47,869 nucleotides of DNA from the IMG/VR virus record IMGVR_UViG_3300017739_000023, positions 1 to 47,869 of that record; one strand, 5' to 3'. Of this stretch, positions 1 to 10,400 are shown piece by piece (the first letter of the stretch is position 1; every line of letters starts with the position of its first letter). The stretch is from a virus. The position numbers and the translations under genes were made by a program. The notes below the pieces were generated by a model. That model made no database searches. It saw only the letters and a program-made list of their open reading frames with translations, and was not told the origin of the DNA.

Positions 1-2
1 TA

Positions 3-1187
3 GATTATAGGTTTCAGATATTTGAGTTGGCTGATGTTACACAACACGAAGAAACTTTTAGGTTTTACACATTAGCAGAAAAAGAGATAGCTACTAATGA
101 GTTACCTTTCGACTTCCCAACAAGATGGCTATGGTCAGAATATAAGAACTATGGAGAGCAGGTTGACTCTTTTAGAAAGTTTCCTATATCACAGTTCTTT
201 GACTTAGATGGTCAGTATGGAGAGGTGTGGGGTAGTGTATATTTGTTCGATGAAATATTCTCAATACAAGAAAGTGCATTTGCTAAACTGAGAGTAGATG
301 AAAGAGCTGTGCTAACTGGCTCAGATGATTTACAAGTGGTTATAGGAAACCCTAATGTTATGAATGGTGTTGACTATATATCTACTGTGTTTGGTACACA
401 AAGTCAGTTTAGTGCTGTGGTAACAGATGCAGCTGCATATTGGGTAGATGCAAGAAAAGGTAAGTTCTTAAGATATCAAGGAGCTAGAGTAGAAGCTCTA
501 AGTGATATAAGAGGTATGCATTTATTCTTTAACAATCTAAAGCTAGATTATTATAACACCAACTCTAATGATTCTCACACTTTCACTACAGGTATACATG
601 CAGGTTATGATAAGAGAAATTCAGATGTATATATAACAGGAGTAAATGCGTTACACAATGAATCGGGAGAGTCAAACTTTACTGTTATATATAACGAGAA
701 GCTAGATGTGTTTACCACTTTTGTTGGAGCTCAACCACAAAATTATTATACTCTAGGTTCGTCTATATACTACACTGGTAATTCAAGAGGTGTTAATGAA
801 TTTAACACGGGGGGCTATGGTTCTTACCCAGGATTGGCTGCTAACTCTAGTAGTGAGCTAACATTTTTAGTTAATGAAAGTCCTCAATATACAAAAACTT
901 TTGATTCTATTTCATTTAACATGAATAATTCCGTACCTTTGATGAGCTCGCTCTCTCTTTCAGCAGAGACTTCAGACCAGATTGGAGGACCACATCTTTT
1001 GAATCCTGCTGTGGATACTAGGGCAAGGTACAGAGAAAATTTGTTTAAGCTGCCTACTAGAGAATTAGGTAGAGCAGATAGGGTAAGAGGCCAAAGTATG
1101 AAGGTAACAGCTACCTTTAACGGAGGTAATCAGCTCGTAAGAATTACGACTGTAGAAACTAATTACAGATTCTCAAACAGACGCTAA
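3..1187 (+). CDS. Virion/tail structural protein, 5'-truncated
   Basis: The reading frame is open from the first bases of the window, so the true start lies upstream; the first in-window start-type codon is TTG at 27, which nothing supports as a real start. At least 386 residues are visible. The protein is rich in aromatic residues and Asn/Ser/Thr, with alternating beta-strand patterns and a C-terminus running ADRVRGQSMKVTATF then NYRFSNRR. From memory, that ending resembles tail stabilization proteins of crAss-like and podovirus-type phages; this is a resemblance, not a proven assignment. The stop shares its last A with the next ATG (TAATG), suggesting translational coupling with the following virion genes. 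Position at the head of a structural operon supports a virion role. Confidence 0.55.
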   Translation, partial: DYRFQIFELADVTQHEETFRFYTLAEKEIATNELPFDFPTRWLWSEYKNYGEQVDSFRKFPISQFFDLDGQYGEVWGSVYLFDEIFSIQESAFAKLRVDERAVLTGSDDLQVVIGNPNVMNGVDYISTVFGTQSQFSAVVTDAAAYWVDARKGKFLRYQGARVEALSDIRGMHLFFNNLKLDYYNTNSNDSHTFTTGIHAGYDKRNSDVYITGVNALHNESGESNFTVIYNEKLDVFTTFVGAQPQNYYTLGSSIYYTGNSRGVNEFNTGGYGSYPGLAANSSSELTFLVNESPQYTKTFDSISFNMNNSVPLMSSLSLSAETSDQIGGPHLLNPAVDTRARYRENLFKLPTRELGRADRVRGQSMKVTATFNGGNQLVRITTVETNYRFSNRR

Positions 1188-1849
1188 TGGCTATATATTC
1201 TACAAAAGGAAGAAGAGCAGAGACTCTATACACAAAGGACACCAAAAGAGTTGGTGACAGTACCTTTTTTAGAACAGCGTCTGGTAAAGAGAAAAAAGGA
1301 GCCAAGATGTTACAGTCAGGAATAGAGAATGTTGTTGGTAGAATACCTTTGGTTGGTGATGAGTTAGCTGCAGTAACATCGGGTATATTTGATGTAAGTA
1401 AAAGAAACGCTGCTCAAAGAGGTGGTACAGGACCGAACGTTATAGGTGGTGATAAAAGACAAGAAGATGTAATATCAGGAAGACAGATACTGCAAAACAT
1501 GGGTGAGTCACGAGCTCTTGCACAAAAAAGACAGAAACAGACCTCTCAGTTTGTTCAGAAGTTAGCTCAAAAAAATCCAGAAAAAGCAGGTGAGCTTATG
1601 ACTAGATTTAACGAATCTAAGTTTGGTCAAACTAACTTCGGTCAAAAAATGTTGCGTGACTTAATGCCTATGAATGAAAGAACCCAAGGAGCTTTTGATG
1701 CAGCAAGAACAAATCTAGAAGGTCAAATGGGCCCTCAAACCATAGGTAATGAAGCTATACTTAGAGGAGAAACATTTGGTCAAAACCCTGTAGCTCAAGA
1801 AGGAATAGAAAAAGGAATGTCTAAATTTGCAAACTTATTCTTTAAATAA
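1187..1849 (+). CDS. Hypothetical virion-region protein, 220 aa
   Basis: Starts with ATG inside the TAATG overlap with the preceding gene and ends in the same kind of overlap with the next, so it is almost certainly translated as part of a coupled structural operon. The protein is basic, rich in Gln/Lys/Gly, largely helical in pattern, without a signal peptide or clear transmembrane segment; a short hydrophobic stretch (VVGRIPLVGDELAAV) lies near residue 48-62. No family is recognised. Its place between a tail-type protein and the giant virion protein suggests an internal or ejected virion protein, but that is inference from position only. Confidence 0.7.
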   Translation: MAIYSTKGRRAETLYTKDTKRVGDSTFFRTASGKEKKGAKMLQSGIENVVGRIPLVGDELAAVTSGIFDVSKRNAAQRGGTGPNVIGGDKRQEDVISGRQILQNMGESRALAQKRQKQTSQFVQKLAQKNPEKAGELMTRFNESKFGQTNFGQKMLRDLMPMNERTQGAFDAARTNLEGQMGPQTIGNEAILRGETFGQNPVAQEGIEKGMSKFANLFFK

Positions 1850-2976
1850 TGGCACGAGGTTCAGCATTAGTAAATAGCGTAATAACAGGCCCCACTCACA
1901 AACAAGGTGGAGTGCCTTTCACTGTAGATGGTGTTCCAGGCTTTGAGGCTGAGGGAGGAGAAAGAATTATATCTAAGGTTGGAACAAGCAAGTTAGATAA
2001 ATTAACTTCTAGGCTATCTTCATTAAAAGCAAAATATAAAAAATCTAAAAAAGGAACTTTAGGTTTTGCCACAAGAAAAAAATTAAAAGCTAAGATAGCT
2101 GCCTTAAATAAACAGATAGCAGGTTTGTATGAGAAAGAAAAAGGCAAAGGAGATAGAAATACTAAAAGACAAGCCAAAGATGGATTGCTTAGCGAGCCTT
2201 ACATGGAGGGCAAAGTAACAAACGCTGATGCCTTAAAAAGTTTTGAGGAGCTAGCTAAGTTATACAATGTGCCAGTAGCAGATGCCTTGAAAAAAGAAAA
2301 CCCAAGCTTTTTCGAATCTATAGGTGGTGAAGCAGGATTAGCTGACTTAGCAATGTATAAGTATGGTATGAAAGGAGCTGCACAACCTTTACCAACTTTC
2401 AGATTTAGTAGAGCTGGAGGTATATCTAATTATTTAAACGAACTACAAAGAGGAGCAGAGACAGGTTTAGACCCAGAGACAAGAGCTCTATTTATTACAG
2501 GCGCAGAAAGAACATATGGACTAGCACAGCAAGCTATCCGACAAGGTGGTTTTTCTGCAGCTCAACAAGCTGGTTTAGGTCAAGCTAATGCAGCAGAATT
2601 ATACAGACAAAAAGCAAAGCTAGCAGTTTTAAATGATTCTGCTAAAACAGAAAAGCAAGCTTTATTAGGAGACGCTCTACATAATCAATATGTAAGAGAG
2701 AAAGAAAACTTCATACTAGAATATGAAGCAATGGAAAAAACAAAAGAAGCTGCAGCGCAACTAGCTAGAGACTCGATGACTAACTTTATAGAAAGACAAC
2801 AATTCTTGAAAGCATATGGTCCAGGTAGCGCGTTGTATAATTACCAAGTTTCTTTAGCAGACAGAAATCAATATCAATCAGAGTTGTTACAAACCATAAT
2901 GGAAAACCCTGTTTTATCATTACAAAATACTGAGGGGACAGAAGAAACAGCTGACGATAAAAAAGAAGGACAATAA
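1849..2976 (+). CDS. Virion-associated protein with N-terminal THxxGGV / EAEGGE motif
   Basis: A 375-residue protein beginning inside a TAATG overlap. Residues 15-40 carry THKQGGVPF followed by FEAEGGERIIS, a motif pair I recall from many Bacteroidetes phage and crAss-like virion proteins; its function is not established. It is followed by a Lys-rich segment and then long Ala/Gln/Glu-rich helical regions (about 210-345) likely to form coiled coils. There is no signal peptide. The gene lies in the same operon as the giant protein and ends in another TAATG overlap. An internal virion or ejected protein is a reasonable guess. Confidence 0.7.
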   Translation: MARGSALVNSVITGPTHKQGGVPFTVDGVPGFEAEGGERIISKVGTSKLDKLTSRLSSLKAKYKKSKKGTLGFATRKKLKAKIAALNKQIAGLYEKEKGKGDRNTKRQAKDGLLSEPYMEGKVTNADALKSFEELAKLYNVPVADALKKENPSFFESIGGEAGLADLAMYKYGMKGAAQPLPTFRFSRAGGISNYLNELQRGAETGLDPETRALFITGAERTYGLAQQAIRQGGFSAAQQAGLGQANAAELYRQKAKLAVLNDSAKTEKQALLGDALHNQYVREKENFILEYEAMEKTKEAAAQLARDSMTNFIERQQFLKAYGPGSALYNYQVSLADRNQYQSELLQTIMENPVLSLQNTEGTEETADDKKEGQ

Positions 2977-4427
2977 TGGCAGATTGGGGTACATATTCAG
3001 CTCTTAGAGGTCGTAAGGAAGACTTTTCTCAAAAAAGACAAGACTTTGCGGCTAACATAGAAGCTCAGCAAGCACAAGTACAGTTAGATGATTTAAGAAT
3101 CAAAGAACAGCAAGCTTCACGTACAGCTGTAGAGAACTACTTCTCTGAGTTAGAGTCGATGGATATGCCAGAGCCATCAAAGAATAGAGTAAGAAACTTA
3201 ATAGATAATTACAAACCTGCTATAAGAGAGGCAATATCAAAAGCAAATGGAGACTACAACAAGTTTATGTTAAGTGGTGGTCAAGCTTTATTAAATCAAT
3301 TTAAAATAGATGTTGTAAGTTCCGAGGAAGTAAAAGACGGTTTGTTAAGTAAAGCTTCTTTGCTTACATCACAACAAAACGGATTAGCTGGTAAGATACA
3401 CAGGATGGTAAATTATGAAAGACCTGATGGTCAGTACGAGAGATTACCGTTTAATGTAGCTAAGAAGAAATACGAAGATGGTGAGTTAGACTACTTACCA
3501 TACTCAGGCGCCTTTGAACCAACAGACTTCTCTAAATACAATCAATACTTTGCTAACAACTTCCGTAGTGGAGTTCCTAAATCAGAGCCTGTTACTGCGG
3601 AAGATATGTTTGACTTCGCTCTACGTATACATGGAGATGAAGCATATGCTGCTCAGGTTAGAGATGAGTATCAAGCACAAATGCAACAAGGATTGAAGCC
3701 ATACTTCTGGGGTGTAAACAGATTGCCTCAGACAGACCCTAATCGTGGTGGTGGAAGTGGTGGACAAGGTAATGTTAGTCTTATAGAAAGTCTACAAGAC
3801 CCAAGCAGCTATACTAAGGAAAACACTTCTGTAGACCTTACCCTCAGCCCTAATGCAGAAAGCAACAAAGCTAATACATCTATAATGGCTCTTACTGATA
3901 AAGCAGGTGAAGAATTATTTAAAGTAACTCAGGTTTCAAATGCTAACATAAGTAATGAAACAGCAAATAGAATCAGTGAGTTATTAGGTATATACAACAA
4001 CGAACCAGACAAAGATAAAGAGCCTGTACTTACAACAGACTATAAGGGTGATGCGTTTAGCACTAGTGGCAAATTTATTCCAGGAGATGTAGTGGGTGAA
4101 ATATTATCTAACGATAAAACTAAAATAATAGGTAGTCCACAAATTAAGGTTATTGAAGGCATGACGGGACCAGGACAAAATTCTGTTCAAAGACAAGTGG
4201 TGGAGTTAATGATAAGTACTAGATATCAGGATGATTTATTAGAAACATACTGGAATAATGCAAGTGGTGATGTTGGTTTTGGTAGAGATGAGGTTAGTCT
4301 ACTAATACCTGTAGAAAATATAGCTGCTTTTGGTAAGGTTCTCGAAGACCAGAAAAAAGAATCTAATATACAAGCTGAAAGTGCTCCAGACATAAGCAAA
4401 GGAAATCGAAGCTTTATTTTTGAATAA
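2976..4427 (+). CDS. Hypothetical virion-region protein, 483 aa
   Basis: The ATG is embedded in TAATG with the previous gene; three bases separate its stop from the giant gene. The N-terminal 70 residues are Gln/Glu/Ala-rich and predicted coiled coil (QDFAANIEAQQAQVQLDDLR), a middle section carries a glycine-rich linker (GGGSGGQG near residue 252), and the C-terminal half is mixed alpha/beta. No catalytic motif, signal peptide or membrane segment is seen and no family is recognised. Directly preceding a probable ejected protein, it may be an internal core or cargo-loading protein (inference). Confidence 0.7.
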   Translation: MADWGTYSALRGRKEDFSQKRQDFAANIEAQQAQVQLDDLRIKEQQASRTAVENYFSELESMDMPEPSKNRVRNLIDNYKPAIREAISKANGDYNKFMLSGGQALLNQFKIDVVSSEEVKDGLLSKASLLTSQQNGLAGKIHRMVNYERPDGQYERLPFNVAKKKYEDGELDYLPYSGAFEPTDFSKYNQYFANNFRSGVPKSEPVTAEDMFDFALRIHGDEAYAAQVRDEYQAQMQQGLKPYFWGVNRLPQTDPNRGGGSGGQGNVSLIESLQDPSSYTKENTSVDLTLSPNAESNKANTSIMALTDKAGEELFKVTQVSNANISNETANRISELLGIYNNEPDKDKEPVLTTDYKGDAFSTSGKFIPGDVVGEILSNDKTKIIGSPQIKVIEGMTGPGQNSVQRQVVELMISTRYQDDLLETYWNNASGDVGFGRDEVSLLIPVENIAAFGKVLEDQKKESNIQAESAPDISKGNRSFIFE

Positions 4428-4430
4428 GAA

Positions 4431-7400
4431 ATGGCAGAAGACACGCAGAAAATAAGAAGCGGCTCTGCGTTGATAGAGGACAGACAGGAGCCTGCAAAGA
4501 TGAACTTTTCTCAGTTCACCATGGATGATGTAGTACAGTTTTATTACAATCCTTATGCTGACGATGGTAATGCTGTTAAGATGAGGGAGGTTGTTCAAGA
4601 GGCTGGCTATGATGTTCAACAATTTAGAAGAAAATTTAATCAAGAAATAAGACCTTTTTATAAGAAGGATGGAGGGACAATACCTATATCTAATCCATAC
4701 ACATGGGAGCAAGACTTAGAGATAGATGCTTTAACTGAAAACGCAATACGTAGAGGCAACACCACCCTTATGGGTGATATGGGCAGAACATTTTACAACT
4801 CAGCTTTTATAAACACAGCTGCTGGTATAAAATGGGCAGACGATATGGTAGGTTTGGCTAGTGATACCTATGAAGGTAAAAAAGCTAGTCCTGAGTCAAT
4901 ACTGGCTATGGAGTCTATGTTGACCTGGATGGATAAACATAAAGCTGATGTTGTTAGGGATATGGGACACTTTACTGACCCAGGACTATCTATAAATGAT
5001 AGGATGTCAAAGATGGCTTTGGCTACAGCTCAAGGTTTTGGTTCTCTAGTTCCTGTAATAGGCGGAAGCTTAGTGGGTAGGGTTGTGGGGTTGCTTCCAG
5101 CTCTCATCCCTGGTGGTCAAAAGTTAGCAATGGTAACATCTAAATTTGGTGGACAAGCGGGTGGTGCTTTAGGAGCTACACTTAATATGATGCCTTTTAT
5201 GTATGAAGCTGCTAGAGACCAAGGATTATCTCCAGAAGAGGCGTCAGCCTTTGCTGTGCCAACGTCACTAGCTGTGGGTATTTCAGAAATGGTAGGACTT
5301 TCCTATATTTCTAGTTTTGCAGGTAAAGCATTGGCTAAACAAACAATAAAAGAATATGCTAAATCTCAAGGTTTTAAAACCTCAATAAAAGAGTTTTCTA
5401 AAAGCACCTCTGTAAATTTAAAAGCTAAAGCCATAGCAGCAAATTTAACTGCACAACAAAAAATAAGAATAGCTGCACAAACAGCACCTAGAGCTTTCTT
5501 GTCAGGTTTTGGCGTAGAGTTTATACAAGAGGGTGCTCAGTATTACATAGAGGACTTAGGTAAAATGATACACAACTATCATTATAAGAATGATGGTACT
5601 AGAGCGGAGGGAGATGGATTATTTATAGACCACTCCTGGCAAAAAGATTTAAGATATTCATTAGAAGAAGCTTTTGTTGGTGGTATAGTTGGTGGTTTCT
5701 TTGGCGCTGGTACTAGTTCAGGTAGCATGGTTCTAGGTAAAAACACAAGAAGAAGATTAGGATTACAACCAGAGATAGCTGTTGATGCTGTAGCTCCTAT
5801 GTTTATAGACGCTTTGCAATCAGGTAAAACAAAAAGAGTTCAAAGCTTTTTTGATGCTGTAAATCAAGCTATTGCACAAGAGCATATTTCAAAGGAAGAA
5901 GGTCAGATAGCATTAGATAAGTTATCTGAAATACAAAGACTATCATCTAAGGTGTGGAAGGGCATGAAAAACAAAGGAGCTATGCAGCAGGTGCTAGAGT
6001 TGTATAGAGCTGTCGAAGGTACAGACAAGGCTATAGAGTTGTTAAATGAAAAGTATGGAGTGACTGGTGGAGCAGGCATCGAAGGAGATGTATTAGAGCA
6101 AAAACTAAAACCACTTAGAGATTTAAAATCAAGAGTAGAAAGTCTTATAAACGAAATATCTCAATCTGACAACACAACTAATATATCAAAAGAGAGCTCA
6201 GACATTATAGGTTTATCTGAGATAGCTCAAGACGCAGCTTCTGAAGTAACGAATATAAATACTATAGCTAACATACAAAAAGCTGTAAACTATGGTATAG
6301 CAGAGACTGTAAACAAAATACAAAAGGTATACAGTAGAAAGATACTCAAAGCTAAAGACCAGGATGCCAAGCAAAAGTTACAAGATGAAATGGTGGCTAG
6401 GATAGAAGAGGAGACAGGAATAAGTATTGACCAGCTAAGAGCGAACAATCTAACTCCTGCTTTCGAAGAGAGTACGCAGCAGGGTAGACAAAGAGGTTGG
6501 AGAGGAAAGAGTCAAGAAGAGAATGATAACAAGATAGCTGAAAACGAGTCTTTATTAAAAAACAATCCTAAAGAAGCTCAAGACAGAGGTATAAATAATG
6601 ACTCTAAAAGAATATCAGAACTATCCTTAGATGAGCTCATAGCAGAGATACACGACGGTAGAGGTACTGCTGAGCACATGAGACAAGCTAGAGAAAGGTT
6701 GCAAGGAGAAAATTATGGTGGCAAGAGAATAGCAACAGAAGAAGATGTAGATGATATAATATATGGTAGAGATTATAAAAGCAACGAAAGAGCTGACAAT
6801 GTAGAGACATCTAAAGTAGCTAAAAAAGTAAAAGAAAAAGTAAAAGACGCGGACCTAACAGAAGATGGACAAGAAGCTTTAAATGAGGTTAATCAAGGAG
6901 ATGATGTAAGACTTACTAAGTCAGACTTCAATAATAAGAACTATGGTGTAGAACCATCAGAAGACGGCAAGTATAATAGAGATGATGTAGAGAAGCTTGC
7001 TAGAAAAAAAGAACAGTATCTATCAGAGCAAAGAACAAAAAGAGAGCAAGAGCTTAGTAAACAGAAAGAAGCAGACAAGACAAAGAAAGCTGAAATACTA
7101 AAAGGTAAGCCTACTGAAGATGCAGAGGTAGAAGCTGACAAACCAAAAAAGAAAACAAAGAAAAGAAAGACAACAACAAAACAAAAGCAAGATAAAAGCG
7201 AACAGCTAAACATATTTGACCAGCAAGAAACAGATGAAAGTCTAAGACAAGAGATAGAGGATTTATTTAAAGAAGACGAGTCAAACAAAACAAACTTCTC
7301 TGCTGGTGGACTATCTCCTTTACTAACATCAGACTTTGCTTTCAAGCAGTTCTTGTTTGAAAGAATGGAAACACTGTTTCCTGAGTTAAGTATTACACAG

Positions 7401-10400
7401 GTAAAAGATATATTTAACGAGCACGGTGTAGAGATGCTTGGTAAGATAGTCGCCAACTCTATATTGATATCTGACAGTGCTACACAAGATACTATATTGC
7501 ATGAGGCTGCTCACCCTTATGTAGATTTTCTAAGAGCTATAGATGATAAGTTAGCTTCACAAGCATTATTGTTATTTAAAAACACGCCTCTTTACAATAG
7601 AGTAAAGAACATGAAAGGTAATCAGTTTTTATCCGAAGAGGACTTGGCTATAGAGGTTCTTGTAACAGCTATGTCTATGGATAGTCTTAAGAAGCTGAAG
7701 GCAGAGTTTGAGGGTGTATCATTATCTAGGTTTGAAAAGATAAAACAATTTATTAAGTCGGCTTGGGTGAGAACTAGAGCATTGTTTGGTAAAGCACAAT
7801 TCAATGAAATAGTAGATGTATTGTCAAGCGATTTTTTAAAAGCTAAAAGATATAAGAAAAGAGTTAACGGAAAAACACAATACTATTCAGGAGCTGAAAT
7901 AACCTTAACACAACAAGTAAATAGAACGTTAATGTCTACGCTAGCTACACTTGTTGTAAATGGTAAGTCTATAGATATAAACAACCCTGCTCAGAAAAAC
8001 GCATTGTTTAAAGCCATAGAAAACTTACTAACAAAGAATCTGTCTGAGCAAGTAAAAGGAGAGAATGTAGTAACAGAAGAAACTAGAAGTAGAGTAAAAG
8101 AAGTATATCGAAAATTCTTAGGCACAATATTACCAGAGCAAGATGTCAACGATATAATGAGAATATCTGATGAGAACAACTACTCAGTAGGATACATGTT
8201 AGCTAGAGCGTATCAGTCTAATATAGAGACTATGTTAAATAACATGACTATCTCACAAACACAAATCAGCACAGTTCTTGATACACAGTCTGAAGGAGAA
8301 AATGTTCAAAGAAAAGATGTTTTGTCTGAGAAGGCTATTTTACCTGAGAGTGTATCTACCTTATTGAAATTCTTAATAGATGAGGATGGTAATCTAATAA
8401 ACGATGAATTTGCTAGGTCTATCATAAGCTCTGTGGCAGAACGCTCATCTACCCTTGAAGAGTTTAAGAAGAATTTAAGAATGGCTTCTAAGTTTGATGT
8501 AGCTTCTGGACCAGCATCATCAGCATTTATGAATATGATAGATGGAATGAGAAGAGAGGATGGGTTGCCTTTGTTAAATGAAATATATTCTCAAAGTCCA
8601 AAGAACTTTGTGTCTTTAGTATATGCTGGTAATGAGCTGATACTAAAAAACATGACAGAAGCTAGAGAGAGTGCTGCAAAAGAAATAGCTGCTAACATAA
8701 ACAAAAAAGTAAAAGGCTCCCCTAACACATTCTCTGATGCATATAGAAGATATAAAACTATAACAATAGACCTACCTACTTTTTATGATGTCAATACAAA
8801 AGAAGGTGATGTAGGTTTAGATGCAGCTGTTGAGCTTTTAAATAAAGCAGGAGTTGAAGTGACTAGGTCTCAGTTAGAAAACAGTCCAGAGTTATCTCAA
8901 AAGAACTTTCAGTCTATATACTTTTTCATAGAAGATTTGGCTAAGATAAATGAAGTCAAAGGTTATGATATATATAGAGCTCAGTCAGCTAGATTGCAGG
9001 CGCTGACATCAGCTACACAGGATGTGTTCAAACATCTTACATCGTTTGTAGGTCAAAAGAATAACAACAAGCCAGGTGTAGACTCTACATCTTGGGCTCA
9101 GGTTATTGGTAGACAGTGGGGTGAGTTATCTAAAACTGTATACAACGGAGATATATTCAAAGACAACCCATATGTCAAAAGACTAAACGACATATATAAC
9201 AAGAATGGTTCTGTAACACAAAAAGATTACATAGCTTTCTTAGACGCTATTACAGGAGACTTAGATTCAAAAGAACACTTTGACATGGAGTCAAATGAAA
9301 AGCTTTTTACAGAGTTAGCTATATTCTCTAGAGGTACTAACGAATACTTACAATCTGTTGGTGTGCTAGCAGATAGAGATGTAAACGTATTCTTTAAAAC
9401 AAAGAAGATTACAAACATAAATACTGTAGGTAAGTTAATATCAGAGATAAAAAGATTAAGAGCGGCAGAGATAAGCAGAATCAAAAAGAAATACAAAGGA
9501 GATAAAGAGGCTGTAGCAAATGTAGACAACTATCTAAATCCTGATGAAACTAAGATAAGAAGAGAACTAAATGAAATAGTCAGCTTGCTAAGAGCTCTTC
9601 GTAAACAAAACGAAATAAGAACAAATAAAATACTAGGTAACTTAACAGAGGAACAGTTTGCACTATCGTTCTATGCTAACGATTTAATAAATCACTTTCA
9701 CGCTACAAGATTTTTAATCGGTGACCATGCACAGTTTGGTACAGTAGAAAACCTAGAGAAGCGTGTAGCAGGTGTCTTATCTCCGAACACACAATTACAG
9801 TCAGAAGAAGACTTGCGTATTGTATATTTAAAAGAAGAGTCATTCCCAGTAGAGTTCTTTGGCGATATACTGGACAACACAGGTGATTCTTTTGCTATGA
9901 ACAACTTGTCTTTTCAACGAATGGTAAAGAACCAGGGCGGTAAGATTAAGAAGTATGGATTAAACAATAAGCCTGTTGCTTTTCAACTAGACAGTGAAGG
10001 CGACTTATTCTTTTGGAAGACATCTACAGAGACCATAACTACAGACCTAAGAAACACATCTAAAGCATATGCATTCTTTGGACAGCTTATGGATGCCTTT
10101 GAGTCTAAGCTAGGCTCAGAAACTAAGATAGTGTTTGCTTTTGAGTCTGCTATGAAAGGCTCTAAGAAGTATCTAGATTCAGGAGCTTATTTAGATTGGA
10201 AAGATACTTACAACAAGTCTTTTGAAAGCGAGACAGATATAGATGGAGTTCAAGGATACAAAAAATATCAGTTTAATCAAGATATGCTAAACAGCTTAGC
10301 TGCTAGCATAACGGAGGATGTAATACCTTTCTCTAATATAGGTATGCAAGGCACTGTATCTAAGAATCCAAATGTAGGTGACATAGCCTTATCTAATCAA

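Noticed and set aside
6941-7456. 171-aa reverse-strand frame opposite the giant gene
   Set aside because: Ser/Phe/Cys-rich composition is the mirror of Lys/Glu-rich coding on the plus strand; the giant gene's frame is continuous.
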